A stretch of DNA of 64,000 nucleotides. It comes from Verpa conica. Lineage: Eukaryota > Ascomycota > Pezizomycetes > Pezizales > Morchellaceae. Below are positions 49,237-63,232 of this stretch, one piece after another. The notes under the pieces are model-generated. The model was not told the origin of the DNA. It made no database searches and was given only the letters and a program-made list of their open reading frames with translations. The translations under genes and the position numbers were made by a program. The stretch lies in assembly GCA_033030425.1 (NCBI GenBank), contig JAUFSD010000001.1, forward strand, positions 3,534,001 through 3,598,000. The letters are read 5' to 3'. Within the stretch, counting starts at the first letter, position 1. The number at the start of each line of letters is the position of its first letter.

Positions 49237-51053
49237 ATGTCGGCCTCAGCAGTTCTTACAAGAGCTTCATCTCGTGGAGTGGCCTCGTGTCTAAGGAGTA
49301 GTGGTATTAAGAGTACCGGGTTACTGAGAATGTATGTATCAATCTTAGATTATTACATTTCATCCATCTTGTGGCCAATTTGCGGGGATAGAAAATTTTA
49401 AGATGCAGCACAGTGGGGTTATCTTTCCATGATCTATGGTTTTGCGCATAAATAGATACATACTCAAATTTCAGGAATTACCGCTGACTTTATCAATAGT
49501 AGAAATCAACCTCAATGCTTCTCTGCGCTCTCCCGATTCTATTCCTCGAAAAGTATAGTCTCCAAATTTACAATTATGTGATGCGGGGAGTTGACTTGAT
49601 TGGGTAGCATACCCCCCTCACACCGTCGTCACCATGCCAGCACTCTCCCCGACAATGACATCGGGCAACATTGGGACATGGCAGAAGAATCCCGGTGACA
49701 CCATTAGCCCTGGGGATGTTTTGGTTGAGATCGAGACAGATAAAGCTCAGATGGACTTTGAGTATCAGGAAGACGGTGTCTTGGCCAAGGTCTTGAAGGA
49801 GAGCGGATCGAAGGACGTTGCTGTCGGAAACGTAAGTTTTTACTTGCCCCCGGACTTGCGCTCCAGATACGCTAGATGTTCTATCACGAAAGCTACTAAT
49901 TACAATTATATAGCCCATCGCCGTCCTTGTGGAGGAGGGTGAAGACATTGAGGCCTTCGCTGACTTCACCGTCGAGAGCGCTGGCGGAGAGTCCAAGCCT
50001 CCTCCCCCACCAAAAGAAGAAGCCTCTGAGTCTTCAGAACCCCCAAAGTCTGCACCAACGCAGACAAAATCTGAGGAGCCGACTTCTAGTGGTGGCAAAC
50101 TGGAGACCGTTCTCGAGCGCGATGGACGTATTGCAATCTCACCACTCGCTAAAAGGCTTGCTTTAGAGAAGGGTATTTCTTTAAAGGACATCAAGGGAAC
50201 CGGTGAGGGTGGACGCATCACCAAGGCAGATGTCGAGAAGGCTAAGCCTGGAAGCGCTTCTGGAGCTGCTGCTCCTAGTGGGGCTAGCAGCACCGATGTC
50301 CCATTGACTTCCATGCGAAAGACCATTGCCACCCGTCTCACCCAGTCCAAGAACACAAATCCTCACTACTATGTTTCTGCCAGCCTCTCTGTCGGCAAGC
50401 TACTAAAGCTCCGCCAGGCTCTTAATACCTCGGCTAAGGGCGAGTACAAGCTCTCGGTCAATGACTTCATTATCAAGGCTGTCGCTGCCGCACTCCTCAA
50501 GGTCCCTACTGTTAACTCTTCATACCTTGAGAATGAGGGAGTAATCCGCACCTACAATACCGCTGACATCTCTGTTGCTGTTGCCACCCCTGTCGGACTC
50601 ATGACCCCCATCGTCAAGAATGCCAACTCTAGGGGACTTGTTTCAATCTCTCAGGAAGTCAAGGCACTGTCTGGAAAAGCTAAGGACGGTAAACTGAAGC
50701 CCGAGGAGTACCAGGGTGGTACTTTCACCATCTCGAACATGGGCATGAACCCTGCCATTGAGAGGTTCACAGCTATCATTAACCCCCCACAGGCGGGTAT
50801 CCTAGCTGTAGGAACAGTCAAGAAAGTTGCCGTTGAGGGTAGGGATGGTGGCATTGAGTGGGATGAGCAGATTGTCGTTACTGGATCTTTCGATCATCGG
50901 TAAGTCATGATATATAATATATTAATCCACACGGACTTGAGTAGAAGCTGAAGCTAACGGATGCGCTACAGGGTTGTTGACGGAGCTGTTGGTGGTGAGT
51001 TTTTGAAGGCACTGAAGAACTTTGTCGAGAACCCATTGGAGCTGTTGCTATAA
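49237..51053 (+). CDS. Pyruvate dehydrogenase complex E2, dihydrolipoyl acetyltransferase, mitochondrial
   Basis: Transfers acetyl groups from pyruvate decarboxylation to CoA and forms the core of the mitochondrial complex. Five exons, 49237-49331, 49500-49552, 49608-49831, 49914-50899, 50972-51053, give 479 residues. Arg/Ser-rich presequence (about 1-50) ends in FYSSK, then [16 protein letters not shown]. Lipoyl domain with the lipoyl-lysine in ETDKAQMDF (Lys95); Pro/Lys/Ser-rich linker; E3/E1-binding domain (about 196-233, [26 protein letters not shown]); catalytic domain ending in [10 protein letters not shown] with the His452 and Asp456 active-site pair. In the first intron the acceptor at 49499 is used; an earlier AG at 49473-49474 would cause an in-frame stop within four codons. 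Only one lipoyl domain, as in other fungi. Confidence 0.96.
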
Positions 51054-51969
51054 AGCGCTGCAACTTTTTTGTGGCGGTAGAGATACATGTGGATGAGATA
51101 TAGACGGTAGTGGGATAACGGAAAGAGAACTAGCAACCGTGTGTAAAGCAAAGGTGTTTGTTCTTTGAATTCGAGTTTAGTTTGCATGGCGTGTATAATT
51201 CAATAACTCTTCTATTTTCTTCTATTCCCTCTTCATTTATCACTCGCTATCTAGCAATTATATGAAAGGCTTCGTATTGCAGTACTTGTTATGGGTTTGT
51301 TTATTTAGACATAAAAGTTTGGGGTGTTTGGGGATTCAGGTTCCGGGCTTCTGTCTAGTCTTATTTTCTTTTTCCTGGTCATTGAATATGTGCAGATTGC
51401 AGGGAGGCTCTGTTACCGAGTGATCAACAGTGTGGCGGCGATTGGACGGGGGATGGCTGATTCAGTAAGCGACGGGCGGATAACGATATCTAAGACGCGA
51501 TGTGTCCTTTTTGCGAAATCTGTTGAGATTTTCAGATGATGTGGACTCAAATGGAACAGAATATGTGGAATACACAGCCAGACGTATCATGAGGCTGAGT
51601 GGATGTCAAAGGGGTGCTTGCATTATTGTGTTGTAGAAGAAGATAAATTAATTCAATTACTACTTGGGAGGCAACGGAATACGGAAGGAAGCTTTCCTTT
51701 CCAAGATCCAATCACTGGTGCACGACATCATCATTCTCTCCCATCGAGTTCCTCTTCCACAACGTGTCTTGACACTTTCCTCCCTCTCGAAAGAGGATTC
51801 CCCCTCCTTCCCCTTTTTATTTTCTTTATTCATCCTCTTCTTTCTCTCTTCACTTCCTTTCCCTCTCATTTCATCCCTTCCCTCCCTGGAAGTGAAAAGC
51901 TTTAGATATAGAGAGGGTGCTGTCCTCTTCGATACTTCACATACCGTACACAGGTGAATCGTGAACATC
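51054..51969. other. Spacer and Spf1 promoter
   Basis: No gene supported. The 51720-51900 part is strongly C/T-rich on the plus strand, typical of a leader or transcription start region of the downstream gene; the open frames through it are a by-product of that bias. Confidence 0.55.
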
Positions 51970-54900
51970 ATGTCTTCATCAACACCCCCCTATCCACCAA
52001 CGCCGCCCATCAAGTATGTCTCCCTCGGTGCTACTTCTCACTTCTAATAGCACCATTCAGCTAACTGAACTCTCCTTGCTAGGCGGCAACTCGTTAATTC
52101 TACCCAAATCGCCTCATCCACACTCCTCAACCCGCTCCCGCCACTACTGCGATTATACACATGGCCGTTTTTAGCAGCTTACCCGGCGCTCTTCTCGCTG
52201 TATTTGCGACAGGAGAGCTATGACAAGTATTTCCAAAGTCAGGAATGGACGGTATTGTACTTTTTGTCGACTTTTGGAGTACAGAGTTTAATCTGGCTTG
52301 GATGTCATTGGAGTATGGGATGGAGGGCTTTTATTACTGGGATCAAGGTAGGTTTTACTCGACGCGGGAAGGAAGACTTTGGGGAATCAGCGCTAACTTG
52401 AGGGAATAGGCTTCGAGAGTTGAGGATGCGACATTGATCAAGGTCATGCCTATAGAAAATGCTGGAGCTCCGGATATTTGTAAGATTGTTCGTGACAAGG
52501 TGAGTTCATGTAGTTCCGGGTGTCTGCTATGGCGAATTTTGACTTACTAACTGCGATTTTATAGACTGGCGAGAAAAATGAAATTTCGTTCTTATTTCAA
52601 AAGCGCCGCTTCATCTACTCCCCCGAGACCGGTTCCTTTTCGCCACTTGTCTACCCCGTTGACGATAAGCCAAAATTGGCCGATTACCAACTCACCAAGG
52701 GATTAAAGAGCGAGAAGGAGGTCAACCGTCTACAGCATCATTATGGACTCAACTCTTTCGATATCCCCGTCCCGACTTTCACCGAGCTCTTCCAGGAACA
52801 TGCTGTAGCGCCGTTTTTCGTTTTCCAGTTGTTCTGCGTTGGTCTATGGTGTCTAGATGAATACTGGTATTACTCGATCTTCACGTTGTTCATGCTCGTC
52901 GCTTTTGAATCTACTGTTGTTTGGCAGCGCCAGAGAACACTCACGGAGTTCCGTGGCATGAGCATTAAGCCTTACCCGATCTATGTTCACCGCTCTGGGA
53001 AGTGGACGGAAATTCAGTCGGACCAGCTCCTTCCCGGCGATCTTGTCTCTGTTGGGCGCACCAAGGATGATTCTGGTGTTGCATGTGACATGATCTTGAT
53101 TTCTGGAACTGCGATTGTCAACGAGGCTATGTTATCTGGAGAATCTACACCATTGTTGAAGGACTCAGTTGCGCTCAGACCTGGCGAGGCTAGCATTGAT
53201 GTCGAGGGTTTAGACAAGAACGCTATGCTTTACGGAGGAACCAAGGTTCTACAGATCACCCATAACACCGCCAATCCTGATGATACTCCTCTAGAGAACA
53301 AGTCTGGTGTCAAGCCTCCCCCGGATGATGGAGCACTTGCTGTTGTTACCCGTACCGGATTCGAAACCAGCCAGGGATCTTTAGTCCGTACTATGATTTA
53401 TTCCACCGAACGTGTTTCCGCCAACAATGCCGAGGCTTTATTGTTTATTCTATTCTTGCTTATGTTTGCCATTGCCGCAAGTTGGTATGTGTGGACTGAG
53501 GGTGTGCAAAAGGATCGTAAGAGGAGCAAGCTTTTGTTGGACTGTGTCTTGATTATTACCTCTGTCGTACCCCCTGAACTTCCTATGGAACTCAGCTTAG
53601 CTGTGAATACTTCTTTGGCTGCTTTGAGTAAATACGCTATCTACTGCACTGAGCCTTTCAGAATTCCGTACGCTGGTAGGGTTGATGTCTGTTGTTTTGA
53701 TAAGACTGGGACTCTTACCGGTGAGGACCTGGTTGTTGAAGGTATTGCCGGATTGAACCACGGAAAGGACGGAATGGCGAAACTGAAAAAGGTTGAGAAT
53801 GTTGGTGGAGAAACTACTCTTGTCCTAGCCACTGCACACGCACTTGTTAAACTTGATGAGGGTGAAGTCGTCGGTGATCCTATGGAAAAAGCTACCCTTA
53901 CTGCACTTGGATGGACTCTCGGACGTGGTGATATTTTGACCAGCAAGGCTACCAGTTCAGCCCCCGGAAGCAGCTTTTCAAGCCCTGCCGGAACTGTTCA
54001 GATCAAAAGACGTTTCCAGTTTTCTTCACTTCTCAAGAGACAGAGTTCAATTGCTACTGTCTTGGTTAATCAGAATGGAAAGAGGACTAAGGCTACATTC
54101 GTCGGTGTCAAGGGTGCCCCGGAAACGGTCAGGAAAATGCTTGTCGAAGTTCCTCCTAACTACGAAGAAACCTTTAAATACTTTACTCGTCGTGGTTCTC
54201 GCGTTCTCGCTCTCGGATACAAGTATCTCTCTGCCGATGGTGAATGGGGTCAAGCTAAGGTCAATGCTCTGAAAAGGGAGGATGTTGAGTCTGGGCTTCA
54301 TTTCGCTGGATTCTTGGTTTTACAATGCCCGCTTAAGGATGATGCCAAGAGCACTGTTCGAATGTTGAATGAAAGTTCTCACAGAGTTGTCATGATTACT
54401 GGTGATAACCCGTTGACCGCTGTTCATGTTGCCCGCGAAGTGGAGATTGTCGATAGAGATGTATTGATCCTAGATGCACCTGAGGAAGGCACTGCTGGAA
54501 ACCACGGTAAGTTTGGCTTGAATCCTTATAATTAGAGGCAAAGTGCTTACATTGAGATAGAATTGGTCTGGAGAAACGTTGAGGAGACTGTGATCATTCC
54601 TGTCAACCCAAGCGATCCCCTTGATAAAGAAATTTTGAAAAACAAAGACATTTGTATTACGGGTTACGCTCTTGGGAAAATGCAAGACCAACCAGGTGTT
54701 ATCGATTTATTGAGACACACTTGGGTCTATGCTCGTGTTTCACCACTTCAAAAGGTACAATATCCCAAGCTATAATTAGGCTTTATTGCACCATGAGATG
54801 CTAATGGTCACTACAGGAATTTATTCTGAACGGATTGAAATCTGCCGGTTACACAACTCTCATGTGTGGTGACGGGACCAACGATGTCGGTGCCTTGAAA

Positions 54901-56285
54901 CAGGCTCACATTGGTGTGGCACTCCTCAATGGCTCCGAAGAAGATCTTAGGAGAATTGCAGAACATTACCGCATCACAAAGTTCAAGGAAATGTACGAAA
55001 AGCAGGTATCCTTCACCAAGCGATTCAACCAGCCAGCTCCCCCACCACCTATCCACATTGCACACCTCTATCCTCCCGGACCCGGTAACCCGCATTACGA
55101 GAAGGCCATTGAACGAGAAGCTGCCAAAAAGGGTGTTTCGGCTGCAAGTCTTGCTGCGAAGCAAGAAGCTAACACTATTCCAACCATTGTTACTCCCGGT
55201 GCCAGAGCCCTACAGCAATCACAAAACCAGACAAATAAGAACCAGGCGAATGCGAATGCGGCTGCTGCTATGGCAGATAAGATGATGAGCTCTATGATGG
55301 AGATGGAAGATGACTCTGAGCCACCTACCATTAAGCTTGGTGATGCCTCGGTTGCTGCTCCCTTTACTAGTAAACTCGCCAACGTCGTTGCTATTGCCAA
55401 CATTATCCGTCAAGGAAGGTGTACTCTCGTCGCTACTATCCAGATGTACAAAATTCTTGCACTAAACTGTTTGATCTCAGCCTACTCTTTGTCGGTTCTG
55501 TATCTTGAAGGCATCAAGTTTGGTGACGGACAGGTTACGATTTCGGGTATGTTGATGAGCGTATGTTTCTTGAGTCTGTCAAGGGCAAAGCCTGTTGAGA
55601 AGCTTGGGAAGGAAAGACCACAACCGAATATCTTCAACTTCTATATCATCGGTTCTGTATTGGGGCAGTTTGCGGTACATATTGTCACATTGATTTACAT
55701 CTCCAGATTTGTTGCTAGACTTGAACCGTAAGCTTTTTCCATACCCTGATATCTTTTTACTAGACAGCTGCTAAACAAAAATATAGACGTGATGAGAACG
55801 TTGATCTCGAAGGCGAATTCACCCCCAGTCTCCTCAACTCTGCCATCTACCTCCTCCAACTTATCCAACAAATCTCCACCTTTGCAATCAACTACCAAGG
55901 TCGTCCCTTCCGTGAATCCATCCGTGAGAACAAAGGGATGTACTACGGACTCATTGGGGTCGCTGCCGTTGCCTTTTCCTGTTCAACCGAGTTTATCCCC
56001 GAAATCAACGAAAAACTCCGTCTCGTCAAGTTCACTTCCGAATTTAAGATGACTATGACTATTGTTATGATACTTGATTATGCTGGTTGCTGGATTATTG
56101 AGAAGACTTTGAAACGGGCATTTAGCGACTTTAGACCAAAAGATATTGCTGTCCGGAGAGAGGATCAAGATAAGAGAGAGGAGGAGAGAGTGTTGAAGGA
56201 GCTTAAAGAGGCAGAGGAGGCTAAAGAGAAGGGGGTGCTTCTTCCGGCTGTGAAGCCTGGGAATGGGTTTGCGGCGCCGAGGTAA
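51970..56285 (+). CDS. SPF1: P5A-type ATPase, endoplasmic reticulum (Spf1)
   Basis: ER membrane P5A ATPase; characterised homologues dislocate misinserted or mistargeted transmembrane helices. Seven exons: 51970-52013, 52083-52347, 52410-52499, 52565-54506, 54561-54754, 54817-55727, 55787-56285, total 1314 residues. Features: N-terminal membrane helices, LSGEST (near 322) in the actuator domain, P5A signature VPPELPMELSLAVN (near 468) in the central helix, the phosphorylation motif FDKTGTLTGED (Asp512), GDGTNDVGALKQA (near 863) and six C-terminal helices. A low-complexity Gln/Asn/Ala insertion (about 975-1005) precedes MMEMEDDSEPPTIKLGDASVAAPF. The C-terminal tail is a charged helix rich in Glu/Lys. 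Exon 1 encodes only MSSSTPPYPPTPPI plus a split codon. All junctions keep frame. Confidence 0.97.
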
Positions 56286-59200
56286 TTGGCTATGGTTGTT
56301 ATAGAATATATTAAAATAGTTACAGTAGGGTTTTTTAGTTGTAAATAAAGTAGAACTTTTTTGCCCGTTGTGGGATTAGTAAGAATGATTTTTATTGCCT
56401 CATAACGTGATATGATGTGCTACGACCAGGACCTGGGGCTTGCGGTTGATGACGACTCTGCGGATGGGATGCAAAGAAGATCCCCCTAGTTTGAGCAATT
56501 GGCCCAAGTTTAAACGCTGCACAGTTAATTTAGCTGTATGAGAACTATACAGGCAGGTGACTTTTCCGCTTCGAGGAATCTGTGGGGTGGTCCCGGGTGC
56601 TGCTAAAAGTAGAGTTTTGACGGATTGTAATTTATTTTTAATCTTCCGTGCTGAGCATAATGTAACCACCTAACTAGCGTCACTGACTAACAAACAAAAA
56701 GATGCATAGAAACAAAAGAGTCCTAAAGTGGTATACCCAAGGCATACCCCTTAACCGACTCGTAGGTCTAACACCATACGTCTAACACAAACTCCAGAAC
56801 ACATTAGACTAGGACCAGTCGCGTTAACAAAGTCCTCACAGGCTCCTTCTACTGTCGGGTGTTTTACGAATTACGATTGCTACATCTACTCCGTGTCGAT
56901 CTCTTAGTGGATGGCCTAGGGAGACTCAGGTGCCATATTTTGTTCCGAGTTTAAGGGTCTCCGAGGAAATTTTAAGAATATATATACTCTTTAGGCTAAG
57001 TAGAATTATCTTCAATGGCTTTCATGTAGGATATTAGACTTTATATTCTTGTCGTTTAATACAGCGTACATCGATACCCTTGAAATAATATATAGGGTAC
57101 ATATATATATATAAAAGCACCCCTCGTCATACGTTAGCACAACCTATGTAAGGCTCATGTAGATGGTAAGGTCGCTTATCAGGTTCCGGAGAGCTCCAAA
57201 GATAAAAACTCTAGAAAGGTTCGGCAGGTATAAGTGACAAGCAGAGCCACGAATGACGTGCATAATCCTAGATATAATATACTCCTGTTATAAGAATATG
57301 CTTGGGACTTGAATCTCGTATTCGCATTCTTGTAGCGAATACGTATATCTAAATGTAGTATACCATATGCCCTTATACAAAAATCGGCTATTTTTCTAAT
57401 ATATAAGTAGTTTTTAGTATATATATAAAAAATATAGGCCTAATAGCTGATGACGATTTTGGTATGTGGTAGGAATGTGACTACTGCGGCTCTAGAGCAC
57501 AAGGTTAGGTTTTCTTTTTCGCTGTCACAGGGTAATCCTCTTTGGAACGCGTGCTGCTATCGTCACTACACATGTAGCACCTGGTACGGTAGAACCACAC
57601 CTTGACCCCTTACTGCAACAGAACACTATGGGGAAACCATGTGTCTAAAGGGTTCGTGAATATAAGTCGCCGAGGTACCTTAATTGAAGGGTTAGGTATA
57701 AAAATAATAATTAAAAGAGCAACAGAGGTGTTTGATATATCGCTGTTACAGGAACGCTAGCTATAGTAAAGTGCTATTAAGTATACACGTAGTCACTGGT
57801 GTTACAAGAATGGGAGAGCGTTATTTCATCAAGCTGGACTAGAATCGCGAAGTCTAGTGGTGGCAGTGCACGTTTCTAGAATTACTTCAGGCGGTAGTAC
57901 GGAATTGCCACTCGTGATAAGGTTTTCTTGGGTAAGGTTACATGTACTGATAAGGGGCGCCACTTCAAAGAAGCTTCTTGTAGTACCCGGTGGATCTTAG
58001 CGTTTACCAAAGCTTCAAAAGTATGTAAGGCTTGATTGCGACGAAGCACTACGGGTTATTCCTTCTCTCGCCCCCCCTTTTTTGTTTTGAATGCAAGACA
58101 AATATAGCAAATCCCCTGACCTATGAAAAGCTGCATTGGTGATCCTTTACCAAGTCCACGATGCGGTGCGAGTGCCGAACCTTTTTTCATGGTTCATGGG
58201 GGGAACGGTGCAGAAGCGAAAGATCAGAGGCTGAAATTTTGAGGCTAATATGGTCAGGGTCAGGGTCCATGTGGGGTTGGTGTCAATTGTATTGTCTCAG
58301 CGCGCCCCCCTCCCATGAGCTTGGCGAGGCGCATTAACGCGTGTCAAACAAAAGGAAACAAATATAATTTTTTTAAATGGAAGTGTGCACCATCAGTCCT
58401 GAATGACTTTGTTGTAGCTTTGGTGAAATTCAAGGACCCCACTGAGCAATTGAACTATAGTGAAGATCAATTAGGCTTGTTCGGCCTACTCTACCAAAAG
58501 AAAAGAGGGAAGGGCCCTGCGTGTAGGAGTTTGATTGGATACACCGCTCAGTTCCAATTCCAGTTGCCAGTTCGCCAGGGGGTAGTACCTCTGTTGGGGG
58601 AGAGGGTCCTGTCGCTGCCCGTGGTGGACCACTGCCAAGGTGTGTTTACTTTTATTTCCTGTGGTGAGGCTTGAATTGGCTTGGGGGACTGGTAGCCCCC
58701 CTTTCCTAGCACAGAATCCCCCTTTTTTGTGGTGAGAGAACCGAACGCGCGCGATCCATCGGTTGCGTCCACTTGGGGGCCCTTCTTCTCTCCCTTTCCC
58801 TTTTCTAACCTTCCTCTCACACTTACTCTGCACACCTTCGGTGCTTTCACTCCCTTACTCTCTGCCACCTCTCACTCACCCCTTCTTTTCTCTCTCTCGC
58901 TCGTCTCCGCACCTCCCAGCATACTGGTTTTGGGCTGCCGGTTATTTTCTTGCTCTTTTATACCAGATCCTAGCAACGTACGAAGGTAACCTTTCTATCT
59001 TTTTTTTTTTTTTTTAGCTTCTTCAGTTGTTCATTGAAGAGGTAGCTCATCCATTTATTTTTCCTCTCTATTCTTTGCGTTACATTCTACCAATTGTTCA
59101 TTTTGTAGGTACTGCACACTGCTCCCGTGTGTCTACGTGGTGTGGTGTCTCCTGACCTCTATTTCTCTCTCTCCACAAATCTATGTTTTTGTTTGCTGTA

Positions 59201-59593
59201 TGGGTCCAAACTAAAGCAACGTCTTCTCATCTCCCGCGTGTGCGTATAGCTAACGAGTAAACCCACACCTATAGAACCGCCACCTTCTTTCACCCGCATA
59301 AATTTAAAGGTCCAAACCACAGCACATCATGGGTGAGTGTCTTGCCCTTCCCGGGATTCAGCAGTGGCGGCACAGGGGGCAGGAGTAGAGATGCGGGTGA
59401 TGATGGTCAGCTGGGTGGCTGGATGGAGACGCGATTCGATGGGTGTTTCTTGATAAACATATCAACCAATCCCGCTTCTCGGGCTGCATTCAAGCCTGCA
59501 AGAATCGCCTCCATCGACCCAACATCACCCCTATATCTATCCTACCTCCTCCCTACCGTTTCTGCTCCAGCTTTTTGTCTCTTGAAGAAAGCA
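56286..59593. other. Spacer, including septin promoter and leader
   Basis: From 56300 to about 58000 CTA/TAG-rich spacer with an (AT)n patch near 57098-57112. From 58700 to 59320 C/T-rich promoter/leader DNA, with a T16-18 run near 58999. A frame at 58315-58674 has an ATG but no recognisable content. A possible mini-exon ATGG at 59329-59332 followed by GTGAGT could start the septin. Confidence 0.5.
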
Positions 59594-61153
59594 ATGTCGA
59601 AGCTAACAAAGTACCCTTTTCGAACGAAAGCTGCCGAAAGTGATATCTCACTTCCAGAGTCCCCAAGCGGATCTCCTCCACCCATCCCAGTTGCAGCTCT
59701 ATCCACCAACCCCAAGTTGGCTGCTCAGGCTGCTGCTCAGGCAGATAGCAAGAACATTGTCAGACGGAAGTTGACAGGCTATGTTGGGTTCGCCAACTTG
59801 CCTAACCAGTGGCACAGGAAGAGTGTCCGTAAGGGATTTAATTTTAATGTTATGGTTGTTGGTACGTTTATTTTCTATTTAAGCTTATTTTAAAGTGGTA
59901 CCCCTATTTGGGACCTGAACTTAAAAGACGAGATGCACTCGGCTACCTGCGTGAATACTAAGGGATCATGAGTCTAATTCGGATAATCACAGGTGAATCT
60001 GGATTGGGTAAATCTACTCTTGTAAACACGCTATTCAACACCTCCCTCTACCCACCAAAGGAGCGAAAAGGACCTTCACTTGACATCATCCCGAAGACTG
60101 TTTCAATCCAGTCTATCTCTGCCGATATTGAAGAGAACGGTGTCCGTCTACGCCTTACTGTCGTAGATACTCCTGGTTTCGGCGATTTTGTCAACAACGA
60201 TGAGTCGTGGCGTCCTATCGTCGATAACATCGAGCAGCGCTTCGATGCCTACTTAGATGCGGAGAATAAAGTCAACCGCTCTAACATTATTGATAACAGG
60301 GTTCACGCTTGTGTGTACTTCATCCAGCCCACAGGACACGCGTTGAAGCCTTTGGATATCGAGGTTATGAGGAGACTACATACCAAGGTCAACTTGATCC
60401 CGGTTATTGCTAAGGCAGATACTTTGACTGATGAAGAGATTGCCGATTTCAAGAAGAGGGTATGTTTGGGGTGACTTTTCTACTATACAAAAGAGTTTGG
60501 CTAATAATTCCTTTTAGATTCTTGCGGATATAAATCATCATCAAATCCAGATCTTTGAGGGTCCCCGTTACGAGCTTGATGACGATGAGACGATAGCTGA
60601 GAACAATGAGATCATGTCCAAAGTTCCTTTCGCAGTAGTCGGTGCCAACAGCGAGGTTACAAACCCTGATGGTCGTAAAGTTCGTGGTCGTCGTTATCCT
60701 TGGGGTATTATTGAGGTGGACAACGAGGAGCACTGTGACTTCGTCAAACTTCGCCAGATGTTGATTCGCACACACATGGAGGAGCTCAAGGAGCACACAA
60801 ACAACTTCCTGTATGAGAACTATCGTTCGGAGAAACTTACCGCGATGGGTGTTGCTCAAGACCCCAGTGTGTTCAAAGAAGTCAACCCAGCTGTCAAGCA
60901 AGAAGAGGAGCGGACACTCCACGAGCAGAAGCTTGCAAAAATGGAGGCGGAGATGAAGATGGTGTTCCAGCAAAAGGTTGCAGAGAAAGAAAGCAAGCTC
61001 CGGCAATCAGAACAAGAGTTGTACGACCGCCACAGAGAGATGAAAGAGCAGCTCGAGAGGCAAAGAATCGAACTCGAAGAGAAGAAGTCCAGAGTCGAGA
61101 GCGGAAGGCCTCTGGAAGAAAAGGGGAAGAGGAAGGGTTTCTCATTGCGTTAA
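59594..61153 (+). CDS. aspB: Septin, Cdc3/AspB type
   Basis: GTP-binding filament-forming protein acting at septa, hyphal tips and branch sites. Exons 59594-59861, 59993-60459, 60518-61153 give 456 residues. N-terminal extension of about 60 residues with [11 protein letters not shown], polybasic segment before the GTPase domain (HRKSVRKGF), P-loop GESGLGKST (90-98), DTPGFGD (about 148-154), AKAD (about 229), septin unique element with [30 protein letters not shown], and a C-terminal coiled coil (about 375-440) rich in Glu/Gln/Arg. The sequence [19 protein letters not shown] identifies the Cdc3/AspB group. Alternative start: ATGG at 59329-59332 with a GTGAGT donor could splice to 59592, adding only Met-Ala before [10 protein letters not shown]; the context (donor plus pyrimidine tract before the acceptor) makes this quite possible. 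Confidence 0.94.
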
Positions 61154-63232
61154 AACGAACTAATTACCTATTTTATGATACCCAGTTAGTTCGAGGGGCT
61201 ATTAAGAGAGGAATTGGTGGTAGTAATTGTAGCTTCTTGTCTTTTGTTTTCTCCATGAGAGAATTGATGGTTAGTGGAGCTGGAAACTTTGAAATTCTAC
61301 GAAAACCTTTCCTCTGTTATTTTCTTTTCGATACTGTTCACAAACTTACCCCCCTGCTTCAGCTCGAGAAGGGGCTATTTTACCTTTCCTTCGTTGTTTT
61401 CTTACTTATTCCCTTGATCCGATCTAGCCTCGAATGTCCACCCTCCTTTTTCCGTTTCCTTTTCTTCTCTTCGTCGCTGGATTTAAAACCGTGCTCTTAC
61501 TTGAATATTACTATTTCTTTGTAGTGTTGAACCAGAACTCTCAATCTCCTTTGTCATCTTGGTGTGTCGAACTATACAAGCGTTAAGTACACAGTGGAAT
61601 AGTTAAGCAGAGGGGGTAAGTGGGTGGCGTGGCAGGAAAAGTGAATACTAGTAAATCGTATTTTTTAAATTTTAGTTTTTGTCTATTTTGTGTCGTTGGC
61701 CATATTGTGCTGGATATGGTGTTGCGTCATGGTTAATCTTGTGTGGCCGCGGTTTTTATATCCCTCAGCTCTTATCAATTTATTACACATGTAATTATGC
61801 TACCTAATTCGACCTGACAGACTTTTGCCCTACTGGATAGGTGGCCTTTACATTCTTAAACTGTTCCTGGAGATTTGCCATTCCAAAATTGAAGGGTTAC
61901 TCCGTCAGGGATCTATTTGCCGCAGAGAAGGTATCAGCTTTGTGGTTTGCCTGTATTTGTTATCTGGTTAGCCCTTGACGAAATTCGGGCGTCTAGAGTA
62001 GAGCCCAAACCCCTTGAAAACGAGTGATGTTCCGTGAGTCAGATTACCGTCTAGCCTGGGAAACAATAGCTTATACCATTAATGCGTGACTCTGGTTAAG
62101 CCTAGGTTCCAATGCAGGATTGGAAGGATGGTGTAGTACTTGTGTACTAAGGGTAGATTGTCTTGGGTTTATGTGGAGGGAGGTATTTACAAGTAAAAGA
62201 GGGATTCTGTAGGCACCTTGTGGGTGAGGCTATGTACGCCTATCATACGTCACATCACATGATCCACTGTCCCTGGAGGAGGGTCATTGTTTCTAACTTT
62301 GGTTCTCCCGAGATATGTATACCTATAGAAAACGTTTATAAGAATTGAGGGTATGATATTAACTATAATTTCTAATAGAAAAAAATCTGGCTTTAATAGC
62401 TAGCTAAAATTACCTCTAAGCTCAAGGGAGTAGGTGCTTATGTGTAGACAGAGCTTGTGGGTGCTGCTATGGGATTGGTTATGGGTATATATCTCTTATC
62501 AATCAGCTTCACCGAGTAATACCCCATACGGGCATTGGGACTGGATCTGAATGAATCGATTAACCATAAACACATGGAGCTGGGACTAGAGCTAAAACAT
62601 AGGGCGCCCACAGAAATAATGCCTAGAGACTAATTTTAAGAATACTGTATATTTTTACTAAGCAACTTTAGCATTAGTGGTTAGGGGCAACAAAGGCTGC
62701 CCTTCTTAGAGTGATTCTCGGCTACTTGTAACATAGGGTATAAAGGCTTTGGGTGTTGTTGCTTATCGTTTGTTCAAAGCAGGATAAGACCTAAGGTAGG
62801 TTCTTATTAATCATAAAAGTGGGTTTTACTTGGTAGTACATATGCATCTCCTAAATTGGTTGTAGTGAGGTTCGACTTGTCGGGATAGAGTAGATATCGA
62901 GTACAGAGGGCTTACTTGGTTCTCCCTCCGGTCTACTAGATATACTCCCCATTGGCTCCCTCATATCCGTCTCTACCCAGATACCTGCATGGTACCCCAT
63001 TAGGGAAGATTTCTCGAACACGGCTTGTAGCTGCATATGCGAGTGATGATATGTGACCCGACGTGAGCACCTTAAAAGTAGCCAACTCACGAGTGTTTCC
63101 CAAGTTATATATATCAAGAACCGAAAAGAGCCGGATCTCCATTAACTATTCACGAACTATACCCATATAATTACGCCAACCCAGCCAAATCCAACCCTAA
63201 ATGAGAAAAGAAAGCAGACCTCCACCAACACC
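61154..63232. other. Convergent 3' spacer
   Basis: Between the septin and the right-hand kinetochore gene, which point toward each other. The first 400 nt look like septin 3' UTR (T-rich); the rest is CTA/TAG-rich spacer. No gene supported. Confidence 0.55.

Noticed and set aside
49574..50356. 260-codon minus-strand frame
   Set aside because: Antisense to the pyruvate dehydrogenase E2 exons and low-complexity; a shadow.
51603..51957. Overlapping open frames on both strands before Spf1
   Set aside because: Product of the C/T-rich leader; both strands and several frames are open at once.
58315..58674. 119-codon frame upstream of the septin
   Set aside because: Has an ATG, but overlapping frames on the other strand are just as long and nothing is recognisable.
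61237..61524. 95-codon hydrophobic frame after the septin
   Set aside because: T-rich 3' UTR sequence; the frame opens at a non-ATG codon.
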